Of a DNA stretch of 64,000 nt, positions 45,758 to 54,464 are shown piece after piece. The DNA is from Marinobacter salinisoli (GTDB lineage: Bacteria; Pseudomonadota; Gammaproteobacteria; Pseudomonadales; Oleiphilaceae). The stretch covers positions 2,480,001 to 2,544,000 of the forward strand of contig NZ_CP071247.1 in NCBI RefSeq assembly GCF_017301335.1, in the 5' to 3' direction. A program made the translations under genes and the position numbers. Under the pieces are notes generated by a model. The model was not told where the DNA came from, did no database searches, and worked only from the letters and a program-made list of their open reading frames with translations. Within the stretch, counting starts at the first letter, position 1; each line of letters starts with the position of its first letter.

Positions 45758-45777
45758 TTTTATACAGTTGTATAAAA
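45758..45777. promoter_or_regulatory. 20-bp perfect palindrome
   Basis: TTTTATACAGTTGTATAAAA: nine-base arms around GT. It lies in noncoding DNA between attR and the LuxR gene end. Possible operator; no neighbouring start codon explains it. Confidence 0.4.
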
Positions 45778-45941
45778 CGATCTTGGAAAAGGGGCGAATT
45801 TCACCCCCTATTACTCAGCGGCCTTTTTACAGATCAACGGCGTGATCTGAAGTACCCCGTGTGATTGGGCGGGCAAGCATTCCGCTGACCTGATCGAAGG
45901 AATCACCCTGGCATTGGCCCCGTTCGGGCGAGGGTCGCGGA

Positions 45942-47114
45942 TTATGCTATCTCACTGCTTGCGGCTAATAGTGCTACCAATTCCGCTTGGCGACTGGTGT
46001 TGGTTTTACGAAACACTGATCTCAAGTGTGATTTTACCGTTTCTCGTGTGCGGTAGGTTTGAGTGGCGATGTCAGAGATGGTTAAGCCATTCGAGAGCAT
46101 TGCCGCTATTTGGGCCTCCGATGGCGTTAAGCTGAAGGCAGCCTTGAGAACATCTGGGTCGATGTAGGGCCTGATGGACCAGTCGTAAAGGCCAATAATG
46201 GCTCCACCTCTGTGTTTATGGTTTTTGGTGGCCAGCTCTCCCTCTGGGGCCTGCAAAGGGGAAACCGTAATAGTGACGCTACTACTCCCATTTTTTAGGG
46301 CAATAATTTTGTCGGGCGTCTCGCGGCGTTCGATCGACGCACGGACGGCACTCGTCAGAGCGACCATTAAGGAAGTGGAAGGTGAGTTGGGGCCGAGTGT
46401 TAATAGGCCCTGATCGCTTATTTTAATGGCGGGGTTTTCAGAGATTATGGTGCGTGCATAGGCATTCCGGAACACAACCCGAAAGCTGGCGTCACATATC
46501 AATATGCCTCGTTTTAAATCCTGCAAAACCATGCGTTCCGGAGTCGGATTAATGTTGGAGAGGCTTGCTAATTTGGTGAACAGGCTTACTGCTCGATTGA
46601 TGTGGGGCAGAATCAGGTTGAAAGCGGCGAGCTCCTCTGGACTGAACGAGGATTGATGCTTCGATCTCTGCATTACGAAAAAATTAAGGTAGTTTTTATC
46701 ACGAAAGGTGACGGCGCACACGGCGTCGCGCGCTCCGAGGAGATCCATGAATTCACCGATCCGGGTTTGGGAACGGATGAATTCCACGTTCTCAAGATCC
46801 AAGTTGCTTGCTACAAAGCCCAGCTTTCCTTGCTCGTTAACCGCCAGGGCGGCCTCTAGCAGCGCATCCTGGTCAGCTACGTGGTCAGCATAAAACTTGA
46901 GCACGTCATCTGGGATGTTGACCGGCCACACCCCTGCTACAGAGCCGGCATTGAGATCGTAGATCGCAAAGCAAGCGCTCTTACCATCGAATACCCGAAT
47001 AAACCTGTTTATGAAGGGGAAAAAACCGTTTGGGTGGCCGATAGCATCGTAAATCAGGCCGATCAGGTCGTGATAGTCGGGAGACCAAAAAGTTGAATCA
47101 GAGTTACTGGACAA
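45942..47114 (-). CDS. LuxR-type transcriptional regulator with long N-terminal sensor
   Basis: 390 residues. The GerE/LuxR HTH is at the C-terminus (about 320-385): LTPSEAQIAAMLSNGLTISD, then TYRTRETVKSHLRSVFRKTN. The first 180 residues are a sensor-like domain of unknown ligand (DYHDLIGLIYDAIGHPNGFF), followed by a PAS-like stretch (ICDASFRVVFRNAYARTII). There is no receiver domain and no obvious acyl-homoserine-lactone site. Such regulators often control a neighbouring operon; here the adjacent genes are small ORFs and the pxp cluster. Confidence 0.9.
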   Translation of the reverse strand: MSSNSDSTFWSPDYHDLIGLIYDAIGHPNGFFPFINRFIRVFDGKSACFAIYDLNAGSVAGVWPVNIPDDVLKFYADHVADQDALLEAALAVNEQGKLGFVASNLDLENVEFIRSQTRIGEFMDLLGARDAVCAVTFRDKNYLNFFVMQRSKHQSSFSPEELAAFNLILPHINRAVSLFTKLASLSNINPTPERMVLQDLKRGILICDASFRVVFRNAYARTIISENPAIKISDQGLLTLGPNSPSTSLMVALTSAVRASIERRETPDKIIALKNGSSSVTITVSPLQAPEGELATKNHKHRGGAIIGLYDWSIRPYIDPDVLKAAFSLTPSEAQIAAMLSNGLTISDIATQTYRTRETVKSHLRSVFRKTNTSRQAELVALLAASSEIA

Positions 47115-47503
47115 ATCGGTCTCCTTTTAAAAAAAGAGCCAGACTCATCCTTAAGTAAATAATCGGAATGCGGTTTACGAGGTTGCGCAACCATGCGGCT
47201 TTCTGCGATTGATAGTCAAAATAGCTCCGATTCGGCCACTGTCCAGTGGTGTCGGGTGCAATCCTTCAGAAATTCGGCTTAAGCGCGGTGCCTTCTTATA
47301 CCAATTTGGCACTTGTAACCCGTAAAAAGTTCCGATTCGAATAGAGATTCCCCCATACAGGTGATTCAGAAAAGCGGCGGTTTTCCGGACGATGATCTAG
47401 TAGAGATGCGGACAGCTTCAGCCGATGATGTATTGGGTGAGTTGGTGGTATTTGCATCTCTTCTGGGGGCGTGGCGCCTCTGATATTTGTGGGGGATGCA
47501 ATA
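47115..47503. other. Noncoding region upstream of the LuxR gene
   Basis: No supported ORF or RNA. It probably holds the LuxR promoter on the minus strand. It has AT-rich stretches and no strong repeat. Confidence 0.4.
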
Positions 47504-47731
47504 ATGAAACTCTATTCGCTTTTTGGCGGCTATCGCTTTCTGGTCATGCTGTCATCGGCTTCCGGGGATCAGTGCGGTGATTTTCGGGATGACCCAAGGT
47601 GGGCAACCAGTGAGCGGGAGATAGCAGAAGACGCAATAAGGTCTGCGGAACGGATGCTAGAACTCCTAGAGAGTCATAAAGACGTGAAGACTTGGAGAGA
47701 TAAGAGCGTAAAGCATCGAAAAGCAAGCTAG
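47504..47731 (+). CDS. Small hypothetical protein, 75 residues
   Basis: Begins MKLYSLFGGYRFLVMLSSAS; an amphipathic, acidic/basic helix fills the second half (SEREIAEDAIRSAERMLELL). GGGGGA lies seven bases before the ATG at 47504. No family recognised. It could be real or chance; the good ribosome site favours real. Confidence 0.42.
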   Translation: MKLYSLFGGYRFLVMLSSASGDQCGDFRDDPRWATSEREIAEDAIRSAERMLELLESHKDVKTWRDKSVKHRKAS

Positions 47732-47927
47732 TGCAGGGCAGTCCACGGGCAATCAGAGGCCGTGGCTTAAATGCAAGTTTTCACTGTCTTGGATGCGTGG
47801 GCTTCAGGCTACCCGCAACAAACCTCGGGGGCGCATTTTTATCCCTCCCGACTTGAATTGTCCTGTATTCACTCTTACTTATAACTCATTGCCGCTGCTT
47901 AGGCTCTGTGCCTTATAGGAGAGCGTT

Positions 47928-48122
47928 ATGGACCCCCGAAAAGACACCCCCGCAGATCGTGAAACTGACCGGAAATACTCGGTTTCGGCGAATCGATCCA
48001 GTTCCCGCCACCGTGTTCGGTACGTTGAAACCGGCGGTGCAGGCGTTGATCTGGAAGAGTGCGCGTTTTGCGAAGCCAAGCCAGTACCGGATTCAAGCTT
48101 TCGCGGGAACGAAAAGCGCTAG
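47928..48122 (+). CDS. Small hypothetical protein, 64 residues, with CxxC
   Basis: Starts MDPRKDTPADRETDRKYSVS, then a basic Ser/Arg stretch, then GGAGVDLEECAFCEAKPVPD with a C-x2-C pair. GGAGAG precedes the ATG. No homologue is known to me. It is convergent with pxpC and its stop lies 9 bases from the pxpC stop. Confidence 0.45.
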   Translation: MDPRKDTPADRETDRKYSVSANRSSSRHRVRYVETGGAGVDLEECAFCEAKPVPDSSFRGNEKR

Positions 48123-48131
48123 AGCCTGATG

Positions 48132-49079
48132 TTAAGCCCAGGTCAGGGATCCGGTTTCAGTCCAACGGGATTGCTTGAGCCATTCCTCGAACAGTAGCCG
48201 GGCCGTTTGCGCTTCCGCAATGTCAACCCATTGAAACTGTACCGCTTGTCCCGGCCGGGCTTGGGCGAGTCGATAACAGTCCACCGCAATGACGGTACCC
48301 AACTTCGGGTAGCCGCCAATCGTTTGCCGATCCTGAAGCAGTACCACCGGATTTCCGTCACCGGGCACCTGAACGGAGCCAAACGCAATGCCCTCGGATA
48401 CGATACCGGGAGGCGGGTGGCGAAGGCGGGCGCCTTCGAGCCGGAATCCCATACGGTCTGACTGCGCGCTGACTTGGTAGGTTGTGGTGATGACGCGTGC
48501 CCGATCAGCCACCGAAAACTGCTCGTGCTGATAACCGGGTACCATCCTCAGCTGCAAGGTGTCCTCATAGCCAGGCTGGAATTCATTCGGTAGCTGGCGG
48601 GCGGGAACCGCAGGGCTTGCCTGACCGATCAGTACCGTGCCTTCGCGAAGCGCTTCCAGCCCTTCAATACGTTCGCGCACAACCACTGAGCGGCTGCCAA
48701 ATGTCTGGATGCTCCTCAGGCCACCTCGCACGGCAAGATAGGTGTAACGACCGCTGGCCGGAGAGGAAAAGCACAGTTTGTCGCCAGGCTTAACGGCAAG
48801 GCTTTGCCACGGCTTTATCGGCAGGCCATTCAGAGTCGCGAGGCAATCCGCCCCGGTAATGGCCGCGGTTGTCTCAGCGAGCACCCGGAGTCCGAGGCCG
48901 CCGAGCGTTATTTCAAGGCTTGCAGCCGCTGGATCGTTGTCCAGAAGCTTGTTGGCAATCAGATACGCAAACCGATCGGCGGCGCCGCCTTGCGCGAGCC
49001 CGTGTCGCTGGTAATGACGACGGCCGGCGTCCTGCACTGTGGTTCTGGGGCCGGGCCTTAGGACCTCAAACAGCTTCAC
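48132..49079 (-). CDS. pxpC: 5-oxoprolinase subunit C (biotin-dependent carboxyltransferase family, KipA-like)
   Basis: Large subunit of the PxpABC 5-oxoprolinase, which hydrolyses 5-oxoproline to glutamate with ATP. 315 residues. Family pattern: VLRPGPRTTVQDAGRRHYQR at the start, then ASLEITLGGLGLRVLAETTA and ITGADCLATLNGLPIKPW. GIAFGSVQVPGDGNPVVLLQ and TIGGYPKLGTVI lie in the second half. It overlaps pxpB by four bases. Confidence 0.95.
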   Translation of the reverse strand: MKLFEVLRPGPRTTVQDAGRRHYQRHGLAQGGAADRFAYLIANKLLDNDPAAASLEITLGGLGLRVLAETTAAITGADCLATLNGLPIKPWQSLAVKPGDKLCFSSPASGRYTYLAVRGGLRSIQTFGSRSVVVRERIEGLEALREGTVLIGQASPAVPARQLPNEFQPGYEDTLQLRMVPGYQHEQFSVADRARVITTTYQVSAQSDRMGFRLEGARLRHPPPGIVSEGIAFGSVQVPGDGNPVVLLQDRQTIGGYPKLGTVIAVDCYRLAQARPGQAVQFQWVDIAEAQTARLLFEEWLKQSRWTETGSLTWA

Positions 49080-49762
49080 AGCTGTCCCCCCAGGTCCAGG
49101 TATTCGGCGCGGGATACTGAGCGAAACTTTACCTGGTCGCCCACGCTAAGAAGTGAAAGATTTACCGGGTCAAACATCCTGGTGGGGCTTCGGCCGATCA
49201 GGTTCCATCCGCCCGGAGACGCCTCGGGGTAGACTGCCGTCTGGCGGTTAGCGATAGCAACGCTGCCGGCCGGGACCCGGTTTCGCGGCGTTTCCAGACG
49301 AGGTGTAGCGATGCTTTCGTCAACCGAGCCAAGAAAGCCGAAGCCGGGCATGAAGCCAAGTGCATACACCTGATAGGTGATTTCAGTATGGCGGCGAATG
49401 ACTTCTTTTTTCGCAACACCGCTTGCGCCTGCGATCCGTTCGAGGTCGGGGCCAGTTTCATCGCTGTAATAAACCGGTATGTCATGAGTTCGGGAGGCAG
49501 CGGTGTCACGGTGTTCGCTCGACCTTGCATGGTTCAATTCCCGCGCAAGTTGCCCAATGCGGGCTTCAGCCCCGCGAAAATCGATCCGCAACGGATCGTA
49601 CACGACCAGAATCGTGGTGTAGGACGGGACGATATCCACCAGCCAGGGTTCGCATGCCCGTTCGATGGCCGTGCACAGGCGAGCAATGCGTGGCGTGAGT
49701 GACGGGGCAATTTGATCACCCAGGGTGATCAGAAGGCTGTCGTCTGAAACGCTCTGGATCAT
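49076..49762 (-). CDS. pxpB: 5-oxoprolinase subunit B (KipI-like)
   Basis: 228 residues. Family features: FGDQI-like [20 protein letters not shown] at the start, [18 protein letters not shown] in the first third, and [20 protein letters not shown], then [20 protein letters not shown] with [12 protein letters not shown]. It overlaps both neighbours by four bases, so the three subunits are made together. Confidence 0.95.
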   Translation of the reverse strand: MIQSVSDDSLLITLGDQIAPSLTPRIARLCTAIERACEPWLVDIVPSYTTILVVYDPLRIDFRGAEARIGQLARELNHARSSEHRDTAASRTHDIPVYYSDETGPDLERIAGASGVAKKEVIRRHTEITYQVYALGFMPGFGFLGSVDESIATPRLETPRNRVPAGSVAIANRQTAVYPEASPGGWNLIGRSPTRMFDPVNLSLLSVGDQVKFRSVSRAEYLDLGGQL

Positions 49763-50499
49763 TGGCGCCGGGTCGTCAGTGCCTCGCGGATTGCCTTGAC
49801 GGCTTGCAGGGCGGCTTCGTTATCACCATGGACGCACAGGCTGTCGGCTGGGAGCTCCAACCACTGGCCGCTATGGCTAGTGACGCCTCGTTTGTCGGCA
49901 AAAGAGCGTGCCTGGGCCACAATTGTTTCCGGATCGGTGTGCACAGCACCAGTTTCGGAGCGGGGCAGAAGCAGGCCTTCATCGGTATACGCCCTATCTG
50001 CGAAGGCTTCCAGCAAGACAGGGACGCCGCAGGATTCGATCAGTGTGCGCTGTTCGGTGTGGCGGCACGTCACCGGTATCATCAATGGCAGATCCCGGCG
50101 ATAGCTGGCCACCGCTCTGGCGACGGATAGGAGTAGCTCGTCATCTCGCATCATATCGTTGTTGAGCGCGCCATGAGGTTTCACGTAGCGAATTTCGGTG
50201 CCCTCGGCTCGACAGATACCATCCAGTGCACCGAGTTGATACAGCAGCAGGGCATGGATTTCTTCCGCCGTGTGCGAAATAGAACGGCGGCCAAATCCGA
50301 CCAGATCGTGGTAGGAAGGATGTGCGCCAATCTCAACATCATGTGCGAGGGCGAGCGCCACGGTATTCCGCATCACCACCGGGTCGGCTGCGTGGAAACC
50401 GCAGGCGACGTTAGCCATGTCAATCAGAGGCATGACGGCCTCATCCTGTCCCATGGTCCAGGCCCCGTAGCTCTCTCCGATGTCACAGTTAAGCTTCAT
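49759..50499 (-). CDS. pxpA: 5-oxoprolinase subunit A (LamB/YcsF family)
   Basis: 246 residues beginning [20 protein letters not shown], the family signature, then [20 protein letters not shown] and [35 protein letters not shown] supplies further conserved residues. The start lies three bases after the hemH stop, so hemH and pxpABC appear to share a transcript. Confidence 0.95.
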   Translation of the reverse strand: MKLNCDIGESYGAWTMGQDEAVMPLIDMANVACGFHAADPVVMRNTVALALAHDVEIGAHPSYHDLVGFGRRSISHTAEEIHALLLYQLGALDGICRAEGTEIRYVKPHGALNNDMMRDDELLLSVARAVASYRRDLPLMIPVTCRHTEQRTLIESCGVPVLLEAFADRAYTDEGLLLPRSETGAVHTDPETIVAQARSFADKRGVTSHSGQWLELPADSLCVHGDNEAALQAVKAIREALTTRRQ

Positions 50500-50502
50500 G
50501 GC

Positions 50503-51612
50503 TCAGATATTCCTGCCGGGATAGGTGGCCTTTTTCCGGTTGTCAGCCCGTTGTGCCCGGGCTTCCAGTTCGTTCGCCTCGTTGTTAGGCAGCGCCCAGC
50601 CCTGAAGGTTCTCTTCGATCAACTTAACGAGCGCCTCGATATGCCCGGGTGTCGCGTTCAGGGCCGGGATGTAGCTGAAGGACTGGCCACCAGCCTCCAT
50701 GAAATAATCCCGGTTTTCTTCGTTGATTTCCTCAATAGTTTCAAGACAGTCGGAAGAAAACCCGGGGCAAAAGACATCAATGGATTTCAGACCCTGGCCC
50801 GGCAGCGCTTTGAGCGTGTGGTCGGTGTAGGGTTTTAGCCACTCCTCGCGCCCAAACCGGGACTGGAAGGTGGTCATGTAGTCGTCACTGCTCAGGCCAA
50901 GTCGCTCCGCCAGTAAGCGCGAGGTTTTATGGCACTCGCAATGGTAGGGGTCGCCCTTTTGAAGGTACTTCAAGGGGACGCCGTGATAGGAAAGAATGAG
51001 CTTTTCATTGCGCCCGTGATTTGCCCAGTGTGCTTCAATGTGACGGGCCATGGCTTCGATATAGGGTGGGTAGTCCGGATAGTGGCTTACAAACCGAAAG
51101 TCCGGCAACCAGCGCCGCCCCATAAAATCCTTGGCTATGGCATCGAAGGTAGACGCAGATGTGGATGCCGAATACTGAGGGTATAGTGGCACCACAAGCA
51201 GCTTTCGTACGCCTTGCTGCTGCATTTCATCCAGCACCTTGGGCACAGAGGGGTTGCCGTAGCGCATGGCAAAACCCACCACGATGTTCTGGCCGTATTT
51301 TTTTTTCAGGCTGTCCCGGATGCCCTCGGCCTGTTTGGCCGTGTGGATCAGTAGCGGCGAGCCTTCTGGTTGCCAGACGCCTGCATAGGCCTTGGCGCTC
51401 CGCCTGGGGCGAATTCTCAAGATGATGCCGTGCAGAACCAACCACCAGATCGGTCGGGGCACTTCAACGACCCTTGGGTCCGAGAGGAATTCAGCAAGGT
51501 AGCGGCGAAGAGCGGACGGGGTCGGGGCATCGGGGGTGCCGAGATTGGTGACCAGTACGCCGAGCTTGTCCGGCTGTTTGTGGCTGAAATTCTCTGAACC
51601 TTTAAAGCGCAT
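50503..51612 (-). CDS. hemH: Ferrochelatase
   Basis: Inserts Fe2+ into protoporphyrin IX at the membrane face of the cytoplasm. 369 residues. Motifs: GVLVTNLGTPDAPTPSALRR, LTRPP-like YLAEFLSDPRVVEVPRPIWW, then LILSYHGVPLKYLQKGDPYH with the active His, and DVFCPGFSSDCLETIEEINE with the second active-site region. No C-terminal membrane anchor is visible; the tail is hydrophilic. Upstream lies the TIGR01244 gene in the same direction. Confidence 0.96.
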   Translation of the reverse strand: MRFKGSENFSHKQPDKLGVLVTNLGTPDAPTPSALRRYLAEFLSDPRVVEVPRPIWWLVLHGIILRIRPRRSAKAYAGVWQPEGSPLLIHTAKQAEGIRDSLKKKYGQNIVVGFAMRYGNPSVPKVLDEMQQQGVRKLLVVPLYPQYSASTSASTFDAIAKDFMGRRWLPDFRFVSHYPDYPPYIEAMARHIEAHWANHGRNEKLILSYHGVPLKYLQKGDPYHCECHKTSRLLAERLGLSSDDYMTTFQSRFGREEWLKPYTDHTLKALPGQGLKSIDVFCPGFSSDCLETIEEINEENRDYFMEAGGQSFSYIPALNATPGHIEALVKLIEENLQGWALPNNEANELEARAQRADNRKKATYPGRNI

Positions 51613-51646
51613 AGATCATCCTGATGTCGTGAGTGATGTCCGTTGT

Positions 51647-52078
51647 TCAGTTCTGCCTCTGGGCTTGCTGGGCAAGTCTGGGAGTCAGAGCAGTGATGTC
51701 ATAGCCTGCGTTACGTGCTTTGGTGAAGATGTCTTGTACTCCGCCGTTTCGTGCGGCACTTAACGCCCACAGGACGGTACAACGGGTGCCGGACCGGCAA
51801 AAAGCCAGTACGGGTTTGTCTGCGTCGCGGATCATGGGAGCGAACTGATCGACGTCCTGATCGGTGATGTTTCCAGACGCCACCGGCATGTAAACCCAAG
51901 CCAGACCGTGTTCCTGCGCTGCGGCTTCGATATCGCTCATTGGCGGCTGTCCGAACTCTTCCTGATCCGGCCGGTTGGCAACCAGGGTTTTGTACCCCAG
52001 GCGCGCAATCTCTGCGACATCATCGACAGAAATCTGGGGTGCTACCGAAATGGTGTCATCGATCTTTCTGATATCCAT
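51647..52078 (-). CDS. TIGR01244 family phosphatase/sulfur-transferase-like protein
   Basis: 143 residues. The fold is that of dual-specificity phosphatases: the active-site loop is VLAFCRSGTRCTVLWALSAA (C-x5-R). MDIRKIDDTISVAPQISVDD at the start is the TIGR01244/Blh N-terminal pattern. Members near persulfide or sulfur-transport genes are thought to act in sulfide oxidation or signalling. Two YeeE/YedE genes lie directly upstream, which fits a sulfur role. Confidence 0.85.
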   Translation of the reverse strand: MDIRKIDDTISVAPQISVDDVAEIARLGYKTLVANRPDQEEFGQPPMSDIEAAAQEHGLAWVYMPVASGNITDQDVDQFAPMIRDADKPVLAFCRSGTRCTVLWALSAARNGGVQDIFTKARNAGYDITALTPRLAQQAQRQN

Positions 52079-52181
52079 GAAATATTGCCTTTGGAAACGT
52101 TTACAAGGGTGGCCATCATCATCGCACAAGCCGATGCGAACTGTCAGATACGCGGCGACGAGCGCACGCGTACCAAGGTCA

Positions 52182-52607
52182 TCAGGCAGCTGTTTTTTTG
52201 CGCTCCAAGATCTCGAACAGGGCCATGCCAGCGATCATTGAGGCAACGAATACCGCTGCTTTGGCCTCGCCAGCACCCAGGGCGACAAGCCCGGGTCCGG
52301 GGCAAAATCCTGCGATACCCCAGCCAATGCCGAACACCAGCCCCCCGCCCACCAGGCGTTTGTCAATGTGGGTGGCTTCCGGGATGTTCATTTTAAGACC
52401 GAGGAAAGACAGGGTACGTCGCCGGGCAACGGCAAACGCAGCCAGCCCGACAACTATGGCGCCGCCCATGACAAACGCCAGGGATGGGTCCCACAAGCCT
52501 GCGAGATCCAGAAATCCCAGAACTTTTTCTGGATTAGCCATGCCGGAGACGATCAGGCCAAGGCCGAACACAAGGCCGGTAATCAGCGATACGAGGGTAT
52601 GCTTCAT
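52182..52607 (-). CDS. YeeE/YedE family membrane protein (DUF6691), second half-transporter
   Basis: 141 residues with four hydrophobic segments. Pattern: LVFGLGLIVSGMANPEKVLG, DPSLAFVMGGAIVVGLAAFA, VGGGLVFGIGWGIAGFCPGP (Cys in GFCPGPG). This is the C-terminal half of a TsuA/YedE-like thiosulfate or sulfur-compound transporter, split into two genes. Four bases separate it from the other half. Confidence 0.88.
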   Translation of the reverse strand: MKHTLVSLITGLVFGLGLIVSGMANPEKVLGFLDLAGLWDPSLAFVMGGAIVVGLAAFAVARRRTLSFLGLKMNIPEATHIDKRLVGGGLVFGIGWGIAGFCPGPGLVALGAGEAKAAVFVASMIAGMALFEILERKKTAA

Positions 52608-52611
52608 CGGT

Positions 52612-53046
52612 TCAGGCCCCCAGAACGTGACGGATCACGAATACGGTGACGAAGCCCGCAGTCATGAACGCAAGGGTGGCGATGAGAGAACGCACGGAGA
52701 GTCGGGATAAACCGCAAACGCCGTGGCCACTGGTGCAGCCCGAGCCGTACCGGGTGCCCAACCCAACCAGCAGGCCCGCAATCACCAGAGACGGGTAGCC
52801 AGCATTGATTTCGATGGGCGGCAGGGCAGCAAAACCCAGCCAAAGCAATGGCGATGCTATCAATCCGACCAGAAAGGCGATCCGCCATGAAGTGCCACCC
52901 TGAGCCGGATTCAGCAGCCCCCCGAGTATGCCGCTGATGCCCGCAATACGGCCGTTAAACAGCAGGAAGATCGCTGCCGCGACCCCTATGAGGATGCCGC
53001 CACTGAGCGCGGCCCACGGGGTGAAATCACTCCAGGCAATGGTCAT
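52612..53046 (-). CDS. YeeE/YedE family membrane protein, first half-transporter
   Basis: 144 residues, about four membrane segments. The conserved Cys motif is LVGLGTRYGSGCTSGHGVCG, then LSRLSVRSLIATLAFMTAGF. In the TsuA family these Cys bind the sulfur substrate. The chosen start at 53046 is MTIAWSDFTPWAALSGG. Together with the next gene it probably imports a reduced sulfur compound. Confidence 0.88.
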   Translation of the reverse strand: MTIAWSDFTPWAALSGGILIGVAAAIFLLFNGRIAGISGILGGLLNPAQGGTSWRIAFLVGLIASPLLWLGFAALPPIEINAGYPSLVIAGLLVGLGTRYGSGCTSGHGVCGLSRLSVRSLIATLAFMTAGFVTVFVIRHVLGA

Positions 53047-53392
53047 TGTCGAAGACTCCGGATCTGGTAACAGTATGGATAGATTGCACAAACAGTGGGG
53101 GCGATCTTAGCAAAAAAAAGCCCGGCAGAGGGTGCCGGGCAGAGGCGTGCGAGTAGTATCCATGAAAGACTTCCAGACAAACCGGCATCAGCAGGGACAC
53201 CGGTATTAGGTAGTATTGTACATAATTTGAACACTGCAAGTTCTGCCCTATATCTAATCAAAACATTTTTTCATATGGGCCAGCTGCTTATACTGAAGCC
53301 TTACCCAGCAAGGCTTTCCGGCGCACTGAAATTGTGCTGGCGGTGTAATACAATAGGGGCTTGATTCAATCCCCACCCCCTGAGGTTTTTAA
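53047..53392. other. Intergenic region between yeeE and phasin genes
   Basis: No gene. It holds a GC-rich hairpin with a U-tract on the minus strand (53112-53140) and the phasin promoter region. TATACT at 53289-53294 is a possible -10 box, but no convincing -35 pairs with it. Confidence 0.5.
53112..53140 (-). terminator. Terminator-like hairpin upstream of the yeeE gene
   Basis: GCCCGGC (53120-53126) pairs with GCCGGGC (53134-53140), followed on the minus strand by eight T. It lies 65 bases before the yeeE start and after no minus-strand gene, so it may be a leader attenuator or insulate yeeE from antisense transcription. Confidence 0.7.
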
Positions 53393-53809
53393 ATGTCTGA
53401 AGAAAGTGACAAGAAGCCGGAGAACGATCCGCAGCTGGCGGCAAAAGTGAAAGAATCCGCCCGCCAGATCTGGCTGGCGGGTTTAGGGGCTTACAACAAG
53501 GCTGAAGAGGATACGGGTCGGTTTTTCGAGCGTCTGGTACAGGAAGGCGAGCAGATCGAAAACAAAACTCGTGGCGTTGTCGAGAAGCAGATCAAGTCGG
53601 TTGAAACCCGGGTAGATGACGTGCGCCAGCGCGCTACCGGTACCTGGGACAAGCTGGAGCACATGTTTGACGAGCGGGTATCCGGAGCGTTGCGCCGGCT
53701 GGGCATTCATCGTCGCGAGGAGATTGAAGCGCTGGAACAGCGGATCGAAGCGCTGGAAAGCGAACTCAAGCGTCTGCGCGGTAAAGGTGGTGCGGACGAA
53801 GAAGAGTAA
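53393..53809 (+). CDS. phaI: Phasin family (polyhydroxyalkanoate granule-associated) protein
   Basis: 138 residues. The phasin core is VKESARQIWLAGLGAYNKAE, then FFERLVQEGEQIENKTR, and a C-terminal coiled coil with leucine heptads (REEIEALEQRIEALESELKR). Phasins coat polyhydroxyalkanoate granules. It is convergent with the PhaD-like regulator, with seven bases between stops. The phaC synthase genes are not in the window. Confidence 0.85.
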   Translation: MSEESDKKPENDPQLAAKVKESARQIWLAGLGAYNKAEEDTGRFFERLVQEGEQIENKTRGVVEKQIKSVETRVDDVRQRATGTWDKLEHMFDERVSGALRRLGIHRREEIEALEQRIEALESELKRLRGKGGADEEE

Positions 53810-53816
53810 GGCCGGT

Positions 53817-54446
53817 CTAGAGGTAATCCCGGCTCATCACCCTTGCCTGCTCCTGCTCTTCGGGAGTCAGGTAGGGGATGACCTGATGCAACATCTGGTA
53901 GACCCCACGGCCCGGGTCCACGGATTCCCGGTCATTCAAATGCGAAAGCGTGTCAAAACTACTCCAGTAGCATGCAGTTAGCGTAAGCTGTTCGCATACA
54001 GCTTCAAGTTGTTCCGGGTCAATGCGCATCACACCCTGGCGCTGAAAACTCTGGCAGATCACTCGAAAGGCCTCGGTTTTCTTCGTTCGCAGGCGTCGAA
54101 ACCGAGACTGCAACTGATCATAGCGTGAGAGGATGTTTACCAGATCCTGGTAGATGAAGCGGTAGCGCGCCACTGCCTCAAACATCAGATGCAGGAAGAA
54201 TCCTTTCTGATCCAGGCTGATTTCAGCATCCTCAGGCACGGCCAGCAGTTCCAGCATTTCCGCTTCGTAGAGCTTGAACAACTCCTCGACGATGTCGCCC
54301 TTGCTTTTGAAGTGGTAATACAGATTGCCCGGGCTGATATCCATTTCGTCGGATATCAGCAGCGTGGTGACGTTGGGCTCGCCCATGTTGTTAAAGAGGG
54401 CGAGGCTGGTGTTGAGGATCCGGTCCCTGGTTTTAATTTTCTTCAT
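53817..54446 (-). CDS. phaD: TetR-family regulator, PhaD-like
   Basis: 209 residues. The TetR HTH covers about 5-55: KTRDRILNTSLALFNNMGEP, then TTLLISDEMDISPGNLYYHF with KSKGDIVEEL. The rest is an all-helical ligand domain. PhaD regulates phasin genes in Pseudomonas, and the phasin gene is directly adjacent here, so the assignment is supported by context. Confidence 0.85.
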   Translation of the reverse strand: MKKIKTRDRILNTSLALFNNMGEPNVTTLLISDEMDISPGNLYYHFKSKGDIVEELFKLYEAEMLELLAVPEDAEISLDQKGFFLHLMFEAVARYRFIYQDLVNILSRYDQLQSRFRRLRTKKTEAFRVICQSFQRQGVMRIDPEQLEAVCEQLTLTACYWSSFDTLSHLNDRESVDPGRGVYQMLHQVIPYLTPEEQEQARVMSRDYL

Positions 54447-54464
54447 GCAATAGCGAACGCATCC

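Larger units (their letters stand above)
45367..45941. other. Noncoding right end of the island and junction
   Basis: It holds the integrase promoter region, the GTTACA cluster (45552-45577), the second CCTACCTATCA copy, attR (45663-45680) and a 20-bp palindrome (45758-45777). No gene was supported. The stretch after attR returns to core DNA ahead of the LuxR gene. Confidence 0.6.

Noticed and set aside
45758..45777. LexA (SOS) box
   Set aside because: The expected CTGT-N8-ACAG spacing is not present. The palindrome has different arms (TTTTATACA/TGTATAAAA).
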